A stretch of 64,000 bases of DNA from Anderseniella sp963759095 (GTDB lineage: Bacteria > Pseudomonadota > Alphaproteobacteria > Rhizobiales > Aestuariivirgaceae), in NCBI GenBank assembly GCA_963759095.1, contig CAVWYF010000052.1:4870-68869 (forward strand). Reading direction: 5' to 3'. The position numbers were made by a program, and so were the translations under genes. Position 1 is the first letter of the stretch. Each line of letters begins with the position of its first letter. Below are positions 25,627 through 33,643 of this stretch, piece after piece. Below the pieces are notes generated by a model. The model worked only from the letters and a program-made list of their open reading frames with translations, was not told the DNA's origin and did no database searches.

Positions 25627-26739
25627 TCAGTTGCTGAACCTTGCAGGCGATATGGTTGCCGGTTCAAGTCCCTGAGTGGCAATATCATCGGGTATTTGTC
25701 TCCCGTCGATCAGTGCGGCAGACAGCCTGGATAATGCCGGTGCCGTCTGAATGCCATAGCCACCCTGGCCGGCCAGCCAGAAGAAGTTGTCGACCTGCTC
25801 ATCAAACCCGACGACGGGATTTCCGTCTTCTGCAAAACTGCGCAGGCCGCCCCAGGTGTGTCCGATATGGGTGACCTCAAAGTCGATCACGGCCTGGAAT
25901 TTTTCGACCGCTTCGGCCAGCGCCATGTCGTCAGCCCAGGCATCATGCGGATCAACCGGCGTTGCATCGGCCGGTGACAGCATCAGCTTGCCGCCCATGG
26001 GTTTGAAATAAAACGTTTCACCGGCGCCAAAGCACAACGGCCACTGATCGACATTGGCGCTTTCCGGCAAGTCAAGCAGCACAGCAGAGCGGCGCTTGGG
26101 CGTGATCTCGATTGCTTGGGCCTGTGCCAGCCCGGCAATTGGCGTGGCCCATGCACCGGCTGCGTTTACAACCATACTGCTGCTCAGATCGCCATCGGTT
26201 GTCTGCACCTGCCATGCGCCATAGTGCCGGGTAAATCCGGTTACCTCGGTTCTGGTCGCCACGGTGCCGCCGCGCGCCTTGAACAATTTCATATAGCCCT
26301 GCAGCAGCAGGTCCACATCCAGGTCGCGGGCGTTATCGTCGCTTAAGGCGGCGATCAGCGCATCGGTTTTCATCAGCGGTACTTTTTGTTTCAGCTCGTC
26401 CAGCGGCAACGGGCGCAGGCCCAGTGCTTCACCTTCTGCGATGTGGGCCTCATCTCCGGGCTCGATCATCATCACCTCGCCGCGCGGTGACAGAAGCGGT
26501 GCTGCTGCAAAGTCATTGGGGGCAGCTTCGAAAAACGCCTCGCTTGCCTTGGCCAGTGCCTGTATGGCTGCCGGGCCGTAGCTGGGCACAAAGGTTGCCG
26601 CTGACCTGCCGGTTGAATGATAGCCTGCCTGCGGTTCGCGCTCGACCACACAAACCTTGTGGGTTTGGGCAAGCTCGGCGGCTACTGAAAACCCGGCCAT
26701 GCCGCCGCCAACCACCACGATGTCAAAAATTCTGCTCAT
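25627..26739 (-). CDS. dauA: FAD-dependent D-arginine dehydrogenase-like oxidoreductase
   Basis: 370 residues from the ATG at 26739. FAD-binding VVVGGGMAGFSVAAELA is followed by EREPQAGYHSTGRSAATFVPSYG, which is close to P. aeruginosa DauA, as are FEAAPNDF...PLLSPRGEV, NAAGAWATPIAG, PKRRSAVLLD, HTWGGLRSFAEDGNPVVGFD and GQGGYGIQTAPALS near the C-terminus. DauA oxidises D-arginine and other D-amino acids to the 2-keto acid with FADH2. It starts an operon with aruI 19 nt downstream. Some substrate divergence is possible, but the pairing supports arginine. Confidence 0.8.
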   Translation of the reverse strand: MSRIFDIVVVGGGMAGFSVAAELAQTHKVCVVEREPQAGYHSTGRSAATFVPSYGPAAIQALAKASEAFFEAAPNDFAAAPLLSPRGEVMMIEPGDEAHIAEGEALGLRPLPLDELKQKVPLMKTDALIAALSDDNARDLDVDLLLQGYMKLFKARGGTVATRTEVTGFTRHYGAWQVQTTDGDLSSSMVVNAAGAWATPIAGLAQAQAIEITPKRRSAVLLDLPESANVDQWPLCFGAGETFYFKPMGGKLMLSPADATPVDPHDAWADDMALAEAVEKFQAVIDFEVTHIGHTWGGLRSFAEDGNPVVGFDEQVDNFFWLAGQGGYGIQTAPALSRLSAALIDGRQIPDDIATQGLEPATISPARFSN

Positions 26740-26833
26740 ACCAGGGTTCTGACCCTCCAACTTGCATTGCGTTTGGATGATTTCTCACGGCATTCTTGTC
26801 TGACTATTCATTCGCCGTCGAGGGGTTATCAAG

Positions 26834-28015
26834 ATGAGTGAAGCTTTATTGCATTTTTCACATGAGGAGTATCAGGCTCGCATTGCCAGGACTCGCGCTG
26901 AAATGAGCAGGCGCGGGCTTGACCTGGTTGTTGTGTCGGACCCCTCCAATATGGGCTGGCTGACGGGTTATGATGGCTGGTCATTTTATGTGCATCAGGC
27001 CGTGTTGCTGGGACTTGAAGGCGAGCCGGTATGGTGGGGGCGTTCAATGGATGCCAACGGCGCCTACCGGACAGCCTTCATGGCCCACGACAATATCATC
27101 GGATATCCAGATCATTTCGTGCAGTCATCAGAACGCCATCCGATGGATCATCTGTCGGGCATTATTGCCGAACGTGGCTGGCAAAGGGCGCGTATCGGCG
27201 TTGAGATGGACAATTACTGGTTCACGGCAGCGGCGTGGGAGAGCCTGAAAGCGCATGTGCCCGATGCCAAATTCACCGACGCCAACGGGCTGGTGAACTG
27301 GCAGCGCGCCGTCAAGTCGCCGGGCGAGATTGAATTCATGCGCCGGGCTGCCGGCATTGTCGAGCGCATGCATGCAACCATCATAGACATGGCTGAGCCG
27401 GGCCTGCCCAAGAACGCGCTGGTGGCGGAGTTGTACAAGGTGTCGATTGAAGGGGCCAATGGCCACTGGGGCGACTATCCGGCCATCGTGCCGATGCTGC
27501 CGTCGGGCATGGATGCAACCGCGCCGCATCTGACCTGGAATGACCAGCCGTTCAAGTCAGGCGAGGCCACGTTCTTTGAGATAGCCGGGTGTTACAGGCG
27601 GTATAACTGCCCGCAATCGCGCACGCTGTTTCTGGGCAAGGTGCCGCAGAAATATCTGGATGCTGAAAAGGCCGTGCTGGAAGCCGTGGACAAGGGGCTG
27701 GAGCAGGCGAGACCCGGCAACGCTTGCGAGGACATTGCCATTGCATTTTACGATACGCTGGAACGGCACGGGTTTTCCAAGGATTCGCGGACCGGCTATT
27801 CCATCGGCCTCAGCTATCCGCCGGACTGGGGCGAGCGCACCATGTCGTTCCGTCGCGGTGACAAGACGGTGCTTGAACCCGGCATGATCTTCCATTTCAT
27901 GCCGGCATTGTGGCTCGATGACGGGGGACTGGAAATCACCGAGCCGATCCTGATTACCGAAACCGGCGTGGAATGCCTGTGCAACACGCCGCGCAAGCTG
28001 TTTGTGAAAGGTTAG
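26834..28015 (+). CDS. M24-family metallohydrolase, ectoine hydrolase (DoeA)-like
   Basis: 393 residues, close to DoeA in length. N-terminal creatinase domain with SNMGWLTGYDGWSFYVHQ, then the pita-bread domain: PAIVPMLPSGMDATAPHLTW, FFEIAGCYRRYNCPQSRT, RTGYSIGLSYPPDWGE and the C-terminal FHFMPALWLDDGGLEITEPI. These match the DoeA/EutD group, which opens the ectoine ring to N-alpha-acetyl-diaminobutyrate; some members lack the usual metal ligands. No DoeB-like deacetylase is adjacent. It is divergent from dauA with a 94-bp gap. Its stop TAG overlaps the TA-G of a mobile element end. Confidence 0.7.
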   Translation: MSEALLHFSHEEYQARIARTRAEMSRRGLDLVVVSDPSNMGWLTGYDGWSFYVHQAVLLGLEGEPVWWGRSMDANGAYRTAFMAHDNIIGYPDHFVQSSERHPMDHLSGIIAERGWQRARIGVEMDNYWFTAAAWESLKAHVPDAKFTDANGLVNWQRAVKSPGEIEFMRRAAGIVERMHATIIDMAEPGLPKNALVAELYKVSIEGANGHWGDYPAIVPMLPSGMDATAPHLTWNDQPFKSGEATFFEIAGCYRRYNCPQSRTLFLGKVPQKYLDAEKAVLEAVDKGLEQARPGNACEDIAIAFYDTLERHGFSKDSRTGYSIGLSYPPDWGERTMSFRRGDKTVLEPGMIFHFMPALWLDDGGLEITEPILITETGVECLCNTPRKLFVKG

Positions 28016-28282
28016 GGTCTGTTGACAATGACGGACATGTGTTTGATTTTGCATAAATCGTTCAATAATCAGGTTTTGTCCGCCGCACAGGGTGGCCCCC
28101 TTTGCAAGGACAAAATCGCCGTTAGTGGGCGATTTATGCAAAACCCGTTAGGGCGGGCCCTATTTTGGCGCTTTTTACGGGAAATCCAACTTGAAGGCGG
28201 CAAGCCTACGGCGCTGGATTTCCCGTAAAAATCACTCAAAATATGGCCCGTCAAACCCATGTCCGTCATTGTCAACAGACCC
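28015..28282. mobile_element. 268-bp MITE-like element able to fold into a three-way cruciform
   Basis: Terminal inverted repeats are 25 bp perfect (28015-28039 and 28258-28282, beginning GGGTCTGTTGACAATG) and continue to 32 bp with one mismatch. Outside lie TA dinucleotides (28013-28014, 28283-28284). Inside are two long nested hairpins. First, 28047-28143: arms TTTTGCATAAATCG with inner TTTTGTCC. Second, 28154-28250: arms CGGGCC, TATTTTG and a 17-bp TTTTTACGGGAAATCCA. No protein is encoded. It fills exactly the gap between the M24 gene stop and the tag start. Confidence 0.8.
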
Positions 28283-28287
28283 TAGAG

Positions 28288-28956
28288 ATGCGTCATTTTG
28301 CGGAGATCGAAACACTTGCCGCCAACAACAAGGGCGGAGAGGCAGCAATGCAGGCCCTGTTGCAGCCGGTGCCGGAGCAATCGGAGGTGACTGCCCTTCC
28401 GGATGATCGCTGGCTGGCCAATTTTGCGCGCTGTGTTTTCAATTCCGGATTCAACTGGAAAGTCATCGAGAAGAAATGGCCGGGCTTTGAAGAAGCGTTT
28501 CACGGCTTCAATACCAACTTTCTGGCGATGGTGCCGGACGAGGAATATGAAGCACTGCTCACCGATACCCGTATTGTCCGCCACGGCGCGAAAATCATGT
28601 CGGTGCGCGACAATGCTATCTGGCTGGTCAGCCTGGCGCGGGAACACGGCACGGCGGCAAAGTTTCTTGGCGCCTGGCCGGCATCGGACCAGATCGGGTT
28701 GCTCGAGTTGATGAAGAAACAGGGCTCGCGGCTGGGCGGAAACACCGGTCAGTATGCGCTGCGCTTTATCGGCAAGGACGGTTTCATCCTGTCGGCAGAC
28801 GTCACCAGTGCGCTGATGCGCGAAGGGGTTGTTGCGAAAATCCCGTCGTCAAAGAAGGACATGGCGGCAGTGCAGGCCGCCTTCAACCAGTGGCATGACG
28901 AGACCGGCCGGCCCTATACCCATCTCAGCCGCATACTGGCGATGAGTATGGGGTAA
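28288..28956 (+). CDS. tag: DNA-3-methyladenine glycosylase I
   Basis: 222 residues from the ATG at 28288. Tag family features: DDRWLANFARCVFNSGFNWKVIEKKWPGFEEAFHGF, DTRIVRHGAKIMSVRDNA, and HLSRILAMSMG at the end. It excises 3-methyladenine from alkylated DNA. The frame also opens at 28243 inside the mobile element, giving an unrelated 15-residue leader. Because the element ends only 5 nt before the ATG, no good Shine-Dalgarno remains, so expression may depend on read-through or on the element. Confidence 0.85.
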   Translation: MRHFAEIETLAANNKGGEAAMQALLQPVPEQSEVTALPDDRWLANFARCVFNSGFNWKVIEKKWPGFEEAFHGFNTNFLAMVPDEEYEALLTDTRIVRHGAKIMSVRDNAIWLVSLAREHGTAAKFLGAWPASDQIGLLELMKKQGSRLGGNTGQYALRFIGKDGFILSADVTSALMREGVVAKIPSSKKDMAAVQAAFNQWHDETGRPYTHLSRILAMSMG

Positions 28957-28957
28957 A

Positions 28958-29338
28958 TCAGGTCTTTGAACGCGCCATCACGGCAGTCCCAACCAGCACA
29001 ATCACGGCAACAGCCGCGACCTGACCGGCGATCACGGCAGGCCATATCAGGGCGAACTGCGCATCCAGATATTTTTGCGGTCCGTAGGACAAAAGCGCCA
29101 TCAGGGCCGCCAGTACAGACAGAACCCGGCCTGCTGCAGTGTCGAGTGGGCCGATGACAATGGCGGCGGCTGCAGCCGACAGGGCGGCGGCCAGAAACGG
29201 TGCGATACCAAACAACGGAATGGTCGCCGGAGGATGCGGGGCGGATTGCGCAAACAGCGCGCCCAGCATGGTCAGCTGCAGGACAATCAGCGCAGCGAGG
29301 GCGGCATTGGCGTGGCGGGTCCGGGGAGGGGTCATCAT
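28958..29338 (-). CDS. Small integral membrane protein, hypothetical
   Basis: About 126 residues from the ATG at 29338, with GGAG 6 nt upstream; in-frame starts up to 29407 are possible. Four hydrophobic segments alternate with short polar loops: AALAALIVLQLTMLGALFA, then LFGIAPFLAAALSAAAAAIV, VLSVLAALMALLSYG and VIAGQVAAVAVIVLVGT. Family not recognised. It is divergent from a TetR regulator 90 bp away and is therefore its likely target. Confidence 0.65.
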   Translation of the reverse strand: MMTPPRTRHANAALAALIVLQLTMLGALFAQSAPHPPATIPLFGIAPFLAAALSAAAAAIVIGPLDTAAGRVLSVLAALMALLSYGPQKYLDAQFALIWPAVIAGQVAAVAVIVLVGTAVMARSKT

Positions 29339-29363
29339 AGTCATCTCCAAAAACGTAATTATA

Positions 29364-29387
29364 TGTACGGTTGAATTATCCGTAACA
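29364..29387. promoter_or_regulatory. Candidate TetR operator in the divergent gap
   Basis: An inverted repeat TACGG-N9-CCGTA (29366-29384), with extended arms TGTACGG and CCGTAACA, lies between the membrane protein gene and the tetR-like gene. A further TGTAC occurs just downstream (29391). The size and place fit a TetR-family operator covering both promoters. Weak evidence: pattern only. Confidence 0.35.
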
Positions 29388-29428
29388 ATGTGTACGCTTG
29401 TTGTCAATAGCTCCGGGAGACCTGATTG

Positions 29429-30046
29429 ATGCGAGATGAAAACAAGACGGCGCGCAAGGACCGCATAGAGGCGGCGGCTCTGGAGCTGTTGGCGCAGAAA
29501 GGTTATCTGGCAACGTCGATGCTTTCCGTGGCCAAGCGGGCAAGAGCATCCAACGAAACGCTCTACAACTGGTATGGCAACAAGCAGGGATTGTTCCGAT
29601 CACTTGTGGAAGCGAATGCGGGTGAGGTGAAATCCCTGCTGGAAAACGACTTGGCACAAAAACGTCCACCGGAAGCAACCCTGAAGGCCCTTGGCCCGCT
29701 GCTGCTGGGGTTGCTGATCAGTGACAAGGCCATTACCCTGAACCGGGCTGCTGCTGCGGACCCGTCCGGTGAACTGGCGCGGGAACTGACCCAGGCGGGC
29801 AGGGGTACCGTCGCGCCCCTGATAGCGGATGTTTTCCTAAAAGCGCGCGAGGCCGGCATTCTGGACTTTGATGATGCCGCTGATGCGGTGGGGCTATATC
29901 TTGACCTGCTGGTAGGCGACCTGCAGATCAGGCGGGTGCTGGGCGCCGTGCCTGCGATGACGCATGCGGAGATTGAACGTCGTGCGACAACCGCGCTGGA
30001 CAATCTGAGGGCACTGCTGAAGACCGACTATGGCGTGGACTCATAA
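29429..30046 (+). CDS. TetR/AcrR-family transcriptional regulator
   Basis: 205 residues from the ATG at 29429 (a TTG lies just before it); GGGAGA upstream. The N-terminal HTH reads RKDRIEAAALELLAQKGYLA, then SMLSVAKRARASNETLYNWYGNKQGLFRSL, the usual TetR DNA-binding domain. The C-terminal part resembles the AefR-like TetR_C_7 domain (LAQAGRGTVAPLIADVFLKAR-like stretch). It probably represses itself and the divergent membrane protein gene; ligand unknown. Confidence 0.85.
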   Translation: MRDENKTARKDRIEAAALELLAQKGYLATSMLSVAKRARASNETLYNWYGNKQGLFRSLVEANAGEVKSLLENDLAQKRPPEATLKALGPLLLGLLISDKAITLNRAAAADPSGELARELTQAGRGTVAPLIADVFLKAREAGILDFDDAADAVGLYLDLLVGDLQIRRVLGAVPAMTHAEIERRATTALDNLRALLKTDYGVDS

Positions 30047-30054
30047 TCCCGACA

Positions 30055-30114
30055 TCAAAGCCTGGTTGCGACGAGCCTGACGAAAGCCAGATAGTTGGCA
30101 GCCGGCCTTTCGTA
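30055..30114 (-). pseudogene. C-terminal remnant of an IS5-family transposase
   Basis: The minus strand encodes RYERPAANYLAFVRLVATRL and a stop, which is the conserved C-terminal tail of IS5-family (IS427-like) transposases (typically RYEKLA.NFLA.V.LA..R). Upstream sequence in this frame is no longer recognisable and no DDE motif is present, so only the end of a lost insertion sequence remains. Confidence 0.5.
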
Positions 30115-30211
30115 CCTTACATATCCGGATGTCCATGGACGGCAGCAGAGCGGGCATGGGCTTAGTTTGGGTCGGATGACTGCAATGCGGACAAATCTGC
30201 CGTTTTATGGA

Positions 30212-30877
30212 TCAGGGCCACATCAGCAAGCTGACACACTGTCGGAGTTCATCGGGGCACCCACATAGGACCGTCGCGCCGCCCTCATTTAGTTCGCGAA
30301 CATCTCCATAGCCCCACAATACGCCGATGGATGTCATGTCGTTGCGGCCAGCAGTAAGGGTGTCATTATCACGATCACCGATCATGCATCCCTGCGTTGC
30401 CTTAAAACCTTCTTGCGCGAAAAGATGAGCGATGAGGTTACCCTTGTCGTCGAAGCGACCGTCGAGTTCGGAACCATAGAGGCCGTCGAAATATTCTGCG
30501 AATCCAAAGTGTTTGATGACCGTCTGAGCAAATGGCTGTGGTTTAGCGGTGCAGACGACAAGTCGGTATCCATCATCCCTGAGGTCCGAAAGTGCTGTAA
30601 AGATGCCTTTGTAAGGCTCGGCTTGGAAAATGCCACCATCGGCATACGACGCACGGTAAAGAGCTACGGCCGTTTCAACCTGATCCGCATCTCCAAGCAA
30701 TTGAGCAAAACTGTGTCGCAGCGGTGGACCGATGATCCACTTCAGGTCTTCATAGTGTGGAATGGGTCGGCCAAGCGCAGCGAGAGCCGATTGGCACGAT
30801 CCAACAATGCCGCGCGCTGGATCGACCAACGTTCCGTCGAGATCGAAAAGAAGAAATTTATCAGTCGGTCTTTTCAT
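30212..30877 (-). CDS. HAD-family phosphatase, Gph/PgmB-like
   Basis: 221 residues from the ATG at 30877; an upstream TTG at 30898 is the only alternative. Motif I LLFDLDGTLVDPARGI, motif II VVCTAKPQ, motif III Lys in the FDDKGNLI region, motif IV MIGDRDNDTLTAGRN. The helical cap between motifs I and II fits phosphoglycolate-phosphatase-like enzymes acting on small phosphoesters. The gene lies between a transposase remnant and an element end, and its composition is less GC-rich than neighbours, so it was probably acquired. No clear Shine-Dalgarno. Confidence 0.75.
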   Translation of the reverse strand: MKRPTDKFLLFDLDGTLVDPARGIVGSCQSALAALGRPIPHYEDLKWIIGPPLRHSFAQLLGDADQVETAVALYRASYADGGIFQAEPYKGIFTALSDLRDDGYRLVVCTAKPQPFAQTVIKHFGFAEYFDGLYGSELDGRFDDKGNLIAHLFAQEGFKATQGCMIGDRDNDTLTAGRNDMTSIGVLWGYGDVRELNEGGATVLCGCPDELRQCVSLLMWP

Positions 30878-31042
30878 GGAGTGCCATTGTCTGCCCAAAA
30901 TCGAGCATCTTGCAAGGCTGCTAAAGTCCAGAAAGGGCTCAATGCCGTCGTTCGCTGCAAATTGAACGAATAACCGTTCTTGCTAGTGGACACATATTAG
31001 ATGGCAGATTTCCAGGCTGCCTCATGAGCCCACGTCCTGACC

Positions 31043-31601
31043 CTAATCACTCAGCGTCCCGGTGGATTTCTGCACCAGCACCAAAAGCGCATCGGCAATG
31101 TGCTTGTCGGCGATGTTGTAGTCGTCGGCCTCGACACGGATCTTGTGGGCCTGATGCAACACGTCTGCGTGCGTGAACCCGTGCGGCGGATCGAACTTGT
31201 AACACGCCAGTTCCATCAACTGGCCCAGCGGATCGCGGAAATACAGCAGAGTCCATGAAACCGCGGTCCACATCGCCTGAATTGGAAAAACCGTCGGCTT
31301 CCAGGCGTTCGGCTGCCTGGGTATAGGTGGCGCGTGACACGATGAACGCGAGATGATGCAGGTTGCCGACGCCGTTCGGGTTGGGGCTGGCATCAACCTC
31401 CCAGTCCTCGTTGGTGAAAATGGTGATCAGCCTGCCGTCGCCCGGGTCGAAATAGAGATGGTTGGTGTCGGGCGCGTCGAGATTGGGCTGTTCGAACACG
31501 AACGGCATGCCGAGTATGCCCTCCCAGAAATCAATCGAGGTTTGCCGGTCGGCACCGTTCAGGGTGATGTGGTGGACGCCTTGCGTCTGGATAACAGTCA
31601 T
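31043..31601 (-). pseudogene. VOC (glyoxalase/bleomycin resistance) family dioxygenase-like gene, frameshifted
   Basis: The first ~115 residues from the ATG at 31601 are a good VOC domain (GVHHITLNGADRQTSIDFWE, then HLYFDPGDGRLITIFTNEDW, NLHHLAFIV). After FMDS (near 31248) the frame turns into a low-complexity Arg-rich tail. The continuation YFRDPLGQLMELACYKFDPP...STGTLSD lies in the next frame and ends in TAG at 31043. One extra base near GACTCTGCTGTATTTC explains it. It is either a pseudogene or a sequencing error. Its start overlaps the acyl-CoA ligase stop (ATGA), so it was an operon member. Its stop TAG is followed by a GGGTCAGGAC element end. Confidence 0.7.
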
Positions 31602-33127
31602 CGGTCTATCCAATCATGGGTTTTTTCGATTTCACGGACTTCGGTTTTCAGTATCTTGCCATAATTGCTCTTCGGCAGCACATCAACAAATCGATAGGCT
31701 TTTGGCCGCTTGAAGCGCGCCATGTTGGACAGACAGTAGGCATCGACTTCCCTGTCGTTCAATGTGCGGCCGGGTTCGCGGACCAGATAGGCGATCACAA
31801 TCTCGCCCCAGTCCGGGTGCGGCCTGCCGATCACGCAGACTTCCGCCAGTTCCGGCATCTGCAACAGCACTTCTTCTATCTCGCGTGGATAGACATTGGT
31901 GCCGCCGGATATGATCAGGTCCTTCGACCGGTCGGTCAGGGTCAGGTAGCCGTCTTCGTCAAACACACCGACGTCACCGGTCCACAACCAGCCATCGCGC
32001 AGGGCAGATGCGGTGGCTTCAGGATTGTTCCAGTAGCCCAGCATTACCGAATCTCCCCGGCAGACAATTTCCCCCTTCTCGCCAACCGGAACTTCCACGC
32101 CGTCCTCGTCAACAACCCGCACATGCACGCAGGCGTCTGCCACACCGGCTGTGCCAAGCCGGTGCCGCCATTTTGGATGATCGCGATCGGCGATGTCCTC
32201 GCGTGACAAATGGGTGATGGTCATCGGGCTTTCGCCCTGTCCATAAAGCTGTGCCAGTTTCGGGCCGAACCGGTCCAGTGCCGCAATACAGTCCTCGACA
32301 TACATCGGCGCGCCGCCATAGATGATCAGCTTGAGGTTGTCCAGGTCTGCATCGCCCGCCCATGTCGTCAGGCGCCGCACCATGGTCGGTGCTGCAAACA
32401 TAGATACGCCGTGCCAGTGGGCAAGAAGATCGAAAATCTCCGCCGGGTCAAATCCGCCTGACACAGGCACGATGTTGCAGGCGCCGGCGCACACATGCGG
32501 AAACATCCACATGCCGGAGCCATGGCTCAGGGGTGCCGGGTGAATAATGCAGTCATCCGGCATGACCCGGTCGAAATCGACAAAATAGTTCAGCGTCATT
32601 GCAACAATGTTGCGGTGGGACAGCATGGCGCCCTTGGGCCTGCCCGTTGTGCCCGATGTGTAAAACAGCCAGGCCAGTTCATCCGGCTCGACAAAGCTGA
32701 TTTTCACCGGGTCACAGCTCAACAGGTCCGCATAAGTTTCGGATGTGACATCAATGATGTGTTCGACACCTTTGGCTCCTGTAGCGGCAATAGTCTCACT
32801 CAGAGCAGGGGTGACAAAGCAGGCTTTGCAGCCCGAATTCTCCAGAATGTAACTGAACTCCGACGCATGAAGCTTGGCATTCATCGGAACCGCTGCCAGG
32901 CCGGCATGCCAGATCGCAAACAGCACTTCGAAATACTCGGCCACGTTTTTCATGGCCAGCGCGACCCGGTCGCCCCGGGTCAGGCCGAGGTTTTGCAGGC
33001 CTGCGGCCAGCCGCTCGACCCGGTTGCGCAGCTCACCATGGGTGAAGACAACGTCTCTGCCTGCGCCCACGGCAGGGCCATCAGGGTGTTCCAGTGCATT
33101 GCGTTCGATCCAGTGGGCAAGATTCAT
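31598..33127 (-). CDS. AMP-dependent acyl-CoA synthetase/ligase
   Basis: 509 residues from the ATG at 33127; the frame opens further upstream but the protein aligns from MNLAHWIERNALEHPDGPAV. ANL-superfamily motifs: P-loop-like LFYTSGTTGRPKGAMLSHRN, GGAPMYVEDCIAAL, LYGQGESPMTITHL, the hinge LTDRSKDLIISGGTNVYPREIEE and the catalytic Lys in LPKSNYGKILKTEV. It activates a carboxylic acid to the CoA thioester via the acyl-AMP. Substrate not predictable. It is co-transcribed with the VOC gene and divergent from a small membrane protein gene. Confidence 0.85.
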   Translation of the reverse strand: MNLAHWIERNALEHPDGPAVGAGRDVVFTHGELRNRVERLAAGLQNLGLTRGDRVALAMKNVAEYFEVLFAIWHAGLAAVPMNAKLHASEFSYILENSGCKACFVTPALSETIAATGAKGVEHIIDVTSETYADLLSCDPVKISFVEPDELAWLFYTSGTTGRPKGAMLSHRNIVAMTLNYFVDFDRVMPDDCIIHPAPLSHGSGMWMFPHVCAGACNIVPVSGGFDPAEIFDLLAHWHGVSMFAAPTMVRRLTTWAGDADLDNLKLIIYGGAPMYVEDCIAALDRFGPKLAQLYGQGESPMTITHLSREDIADRDHPKWRHRLGTAGVADACVHVRVVDEDGVEVPVGEKGEIVCRGDSVMLGYWNNPEATASALRDGWLWTGDVGVFDEDGYLTLTDRSKDLIISGGTNVYPREIEEVLLQMPELAEVCVIGRPHPDWGEIVIAYLVREPGRTLNDREVDAYCLSNMARFKRPKAYRFVDVLPKSNYGKILKTEVREIEKTHDWIDR

Positions 33128-33231
33128 GGGGAGATACGGTTCCTGTAAATGTAGAGAGGTACAGCCTTGCCCAATCAGTCGCGTGCGTTCAAGTAGGTGT
33201 TGTGCGAACAAACCATAATCCGGTTGAAACA

Positions 33232-33609
33232 ATGGAAAAAGCCAAAGCAGGCCGCAGTACCGGTTTTATCTGTTTTGCCGTCATAGCCGCCTGCTGGATA
33301 TGGCAATTGGGATATGGTGCCTTTGCCGGTCTGGTGCAGGCCTTTACCGACCCGCCAAAATGTGTCGCCGGATGGTTGTGGCCCGAACCTTTGCCATGGA
33401 CGGCGTGCCGTGGCTTCGGATTGAGTGACAGTGTGCAGCACTGGATCGGCATTCCCGGTGATCTTGCCATGTATCCGTTTGCGTTGTGGCCGTATGCCTG
33501 GTCCGGCGGCCTGTATGCATCGCCGATGTTCTGGTTGAATTCCGCCATTCACGTGCTGGCATTCTGGTGGCTTGGCAAAACACTGGTGGACAGGCTGATT
33601 GCGAGATAG
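33232..33609 (+). CDS. Small membrane protein, hypothetical
   Basis: 125 residues from the ATG at 33232. One hydrophobic segment near the N-terminus (STGFICFAVIAACWIWQLGY) and one or two near the C-terminus (LAMYPFALWPYAWSGGLY and MFWLNSAIHVLAFWWLG). Two Cys in the loop (KCVAGW, TACRGF). Family not recognised. It lies 34 nt before the ureohydrolase on the same strand, so it may share its transcript. Confidence 0.55.
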   Translation: MEKAKAGRSTGFICFAVIAACWIWQLGYGAFAGLVQAFTDPPKCVAGWLWPEPLPWTACRGFGLSDSVQHWIGIPGDLAMYPFALWPYAWSGGLYASPMFWLNSAIHVLAFWWLGKTLVDRLIAR

Positions 33610-33643
33610 TCTCCTGCCGCCTGACGCAGAAGGAGTTCCGCAA

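Noticed and set aside
25655..25680. tRNA T-loop-like string GGTTCAAGTCC.
   Set aside because: It lies inside dauA and no cloverleaf can be drawn around it.
28243..28287. Upstream start for tag within the mobile element.
   Set aside because: The 15 extra residues come from the element's inverted repeat and are not part of the Tag family; the ATG at 28288 matches the usual N-terminus.
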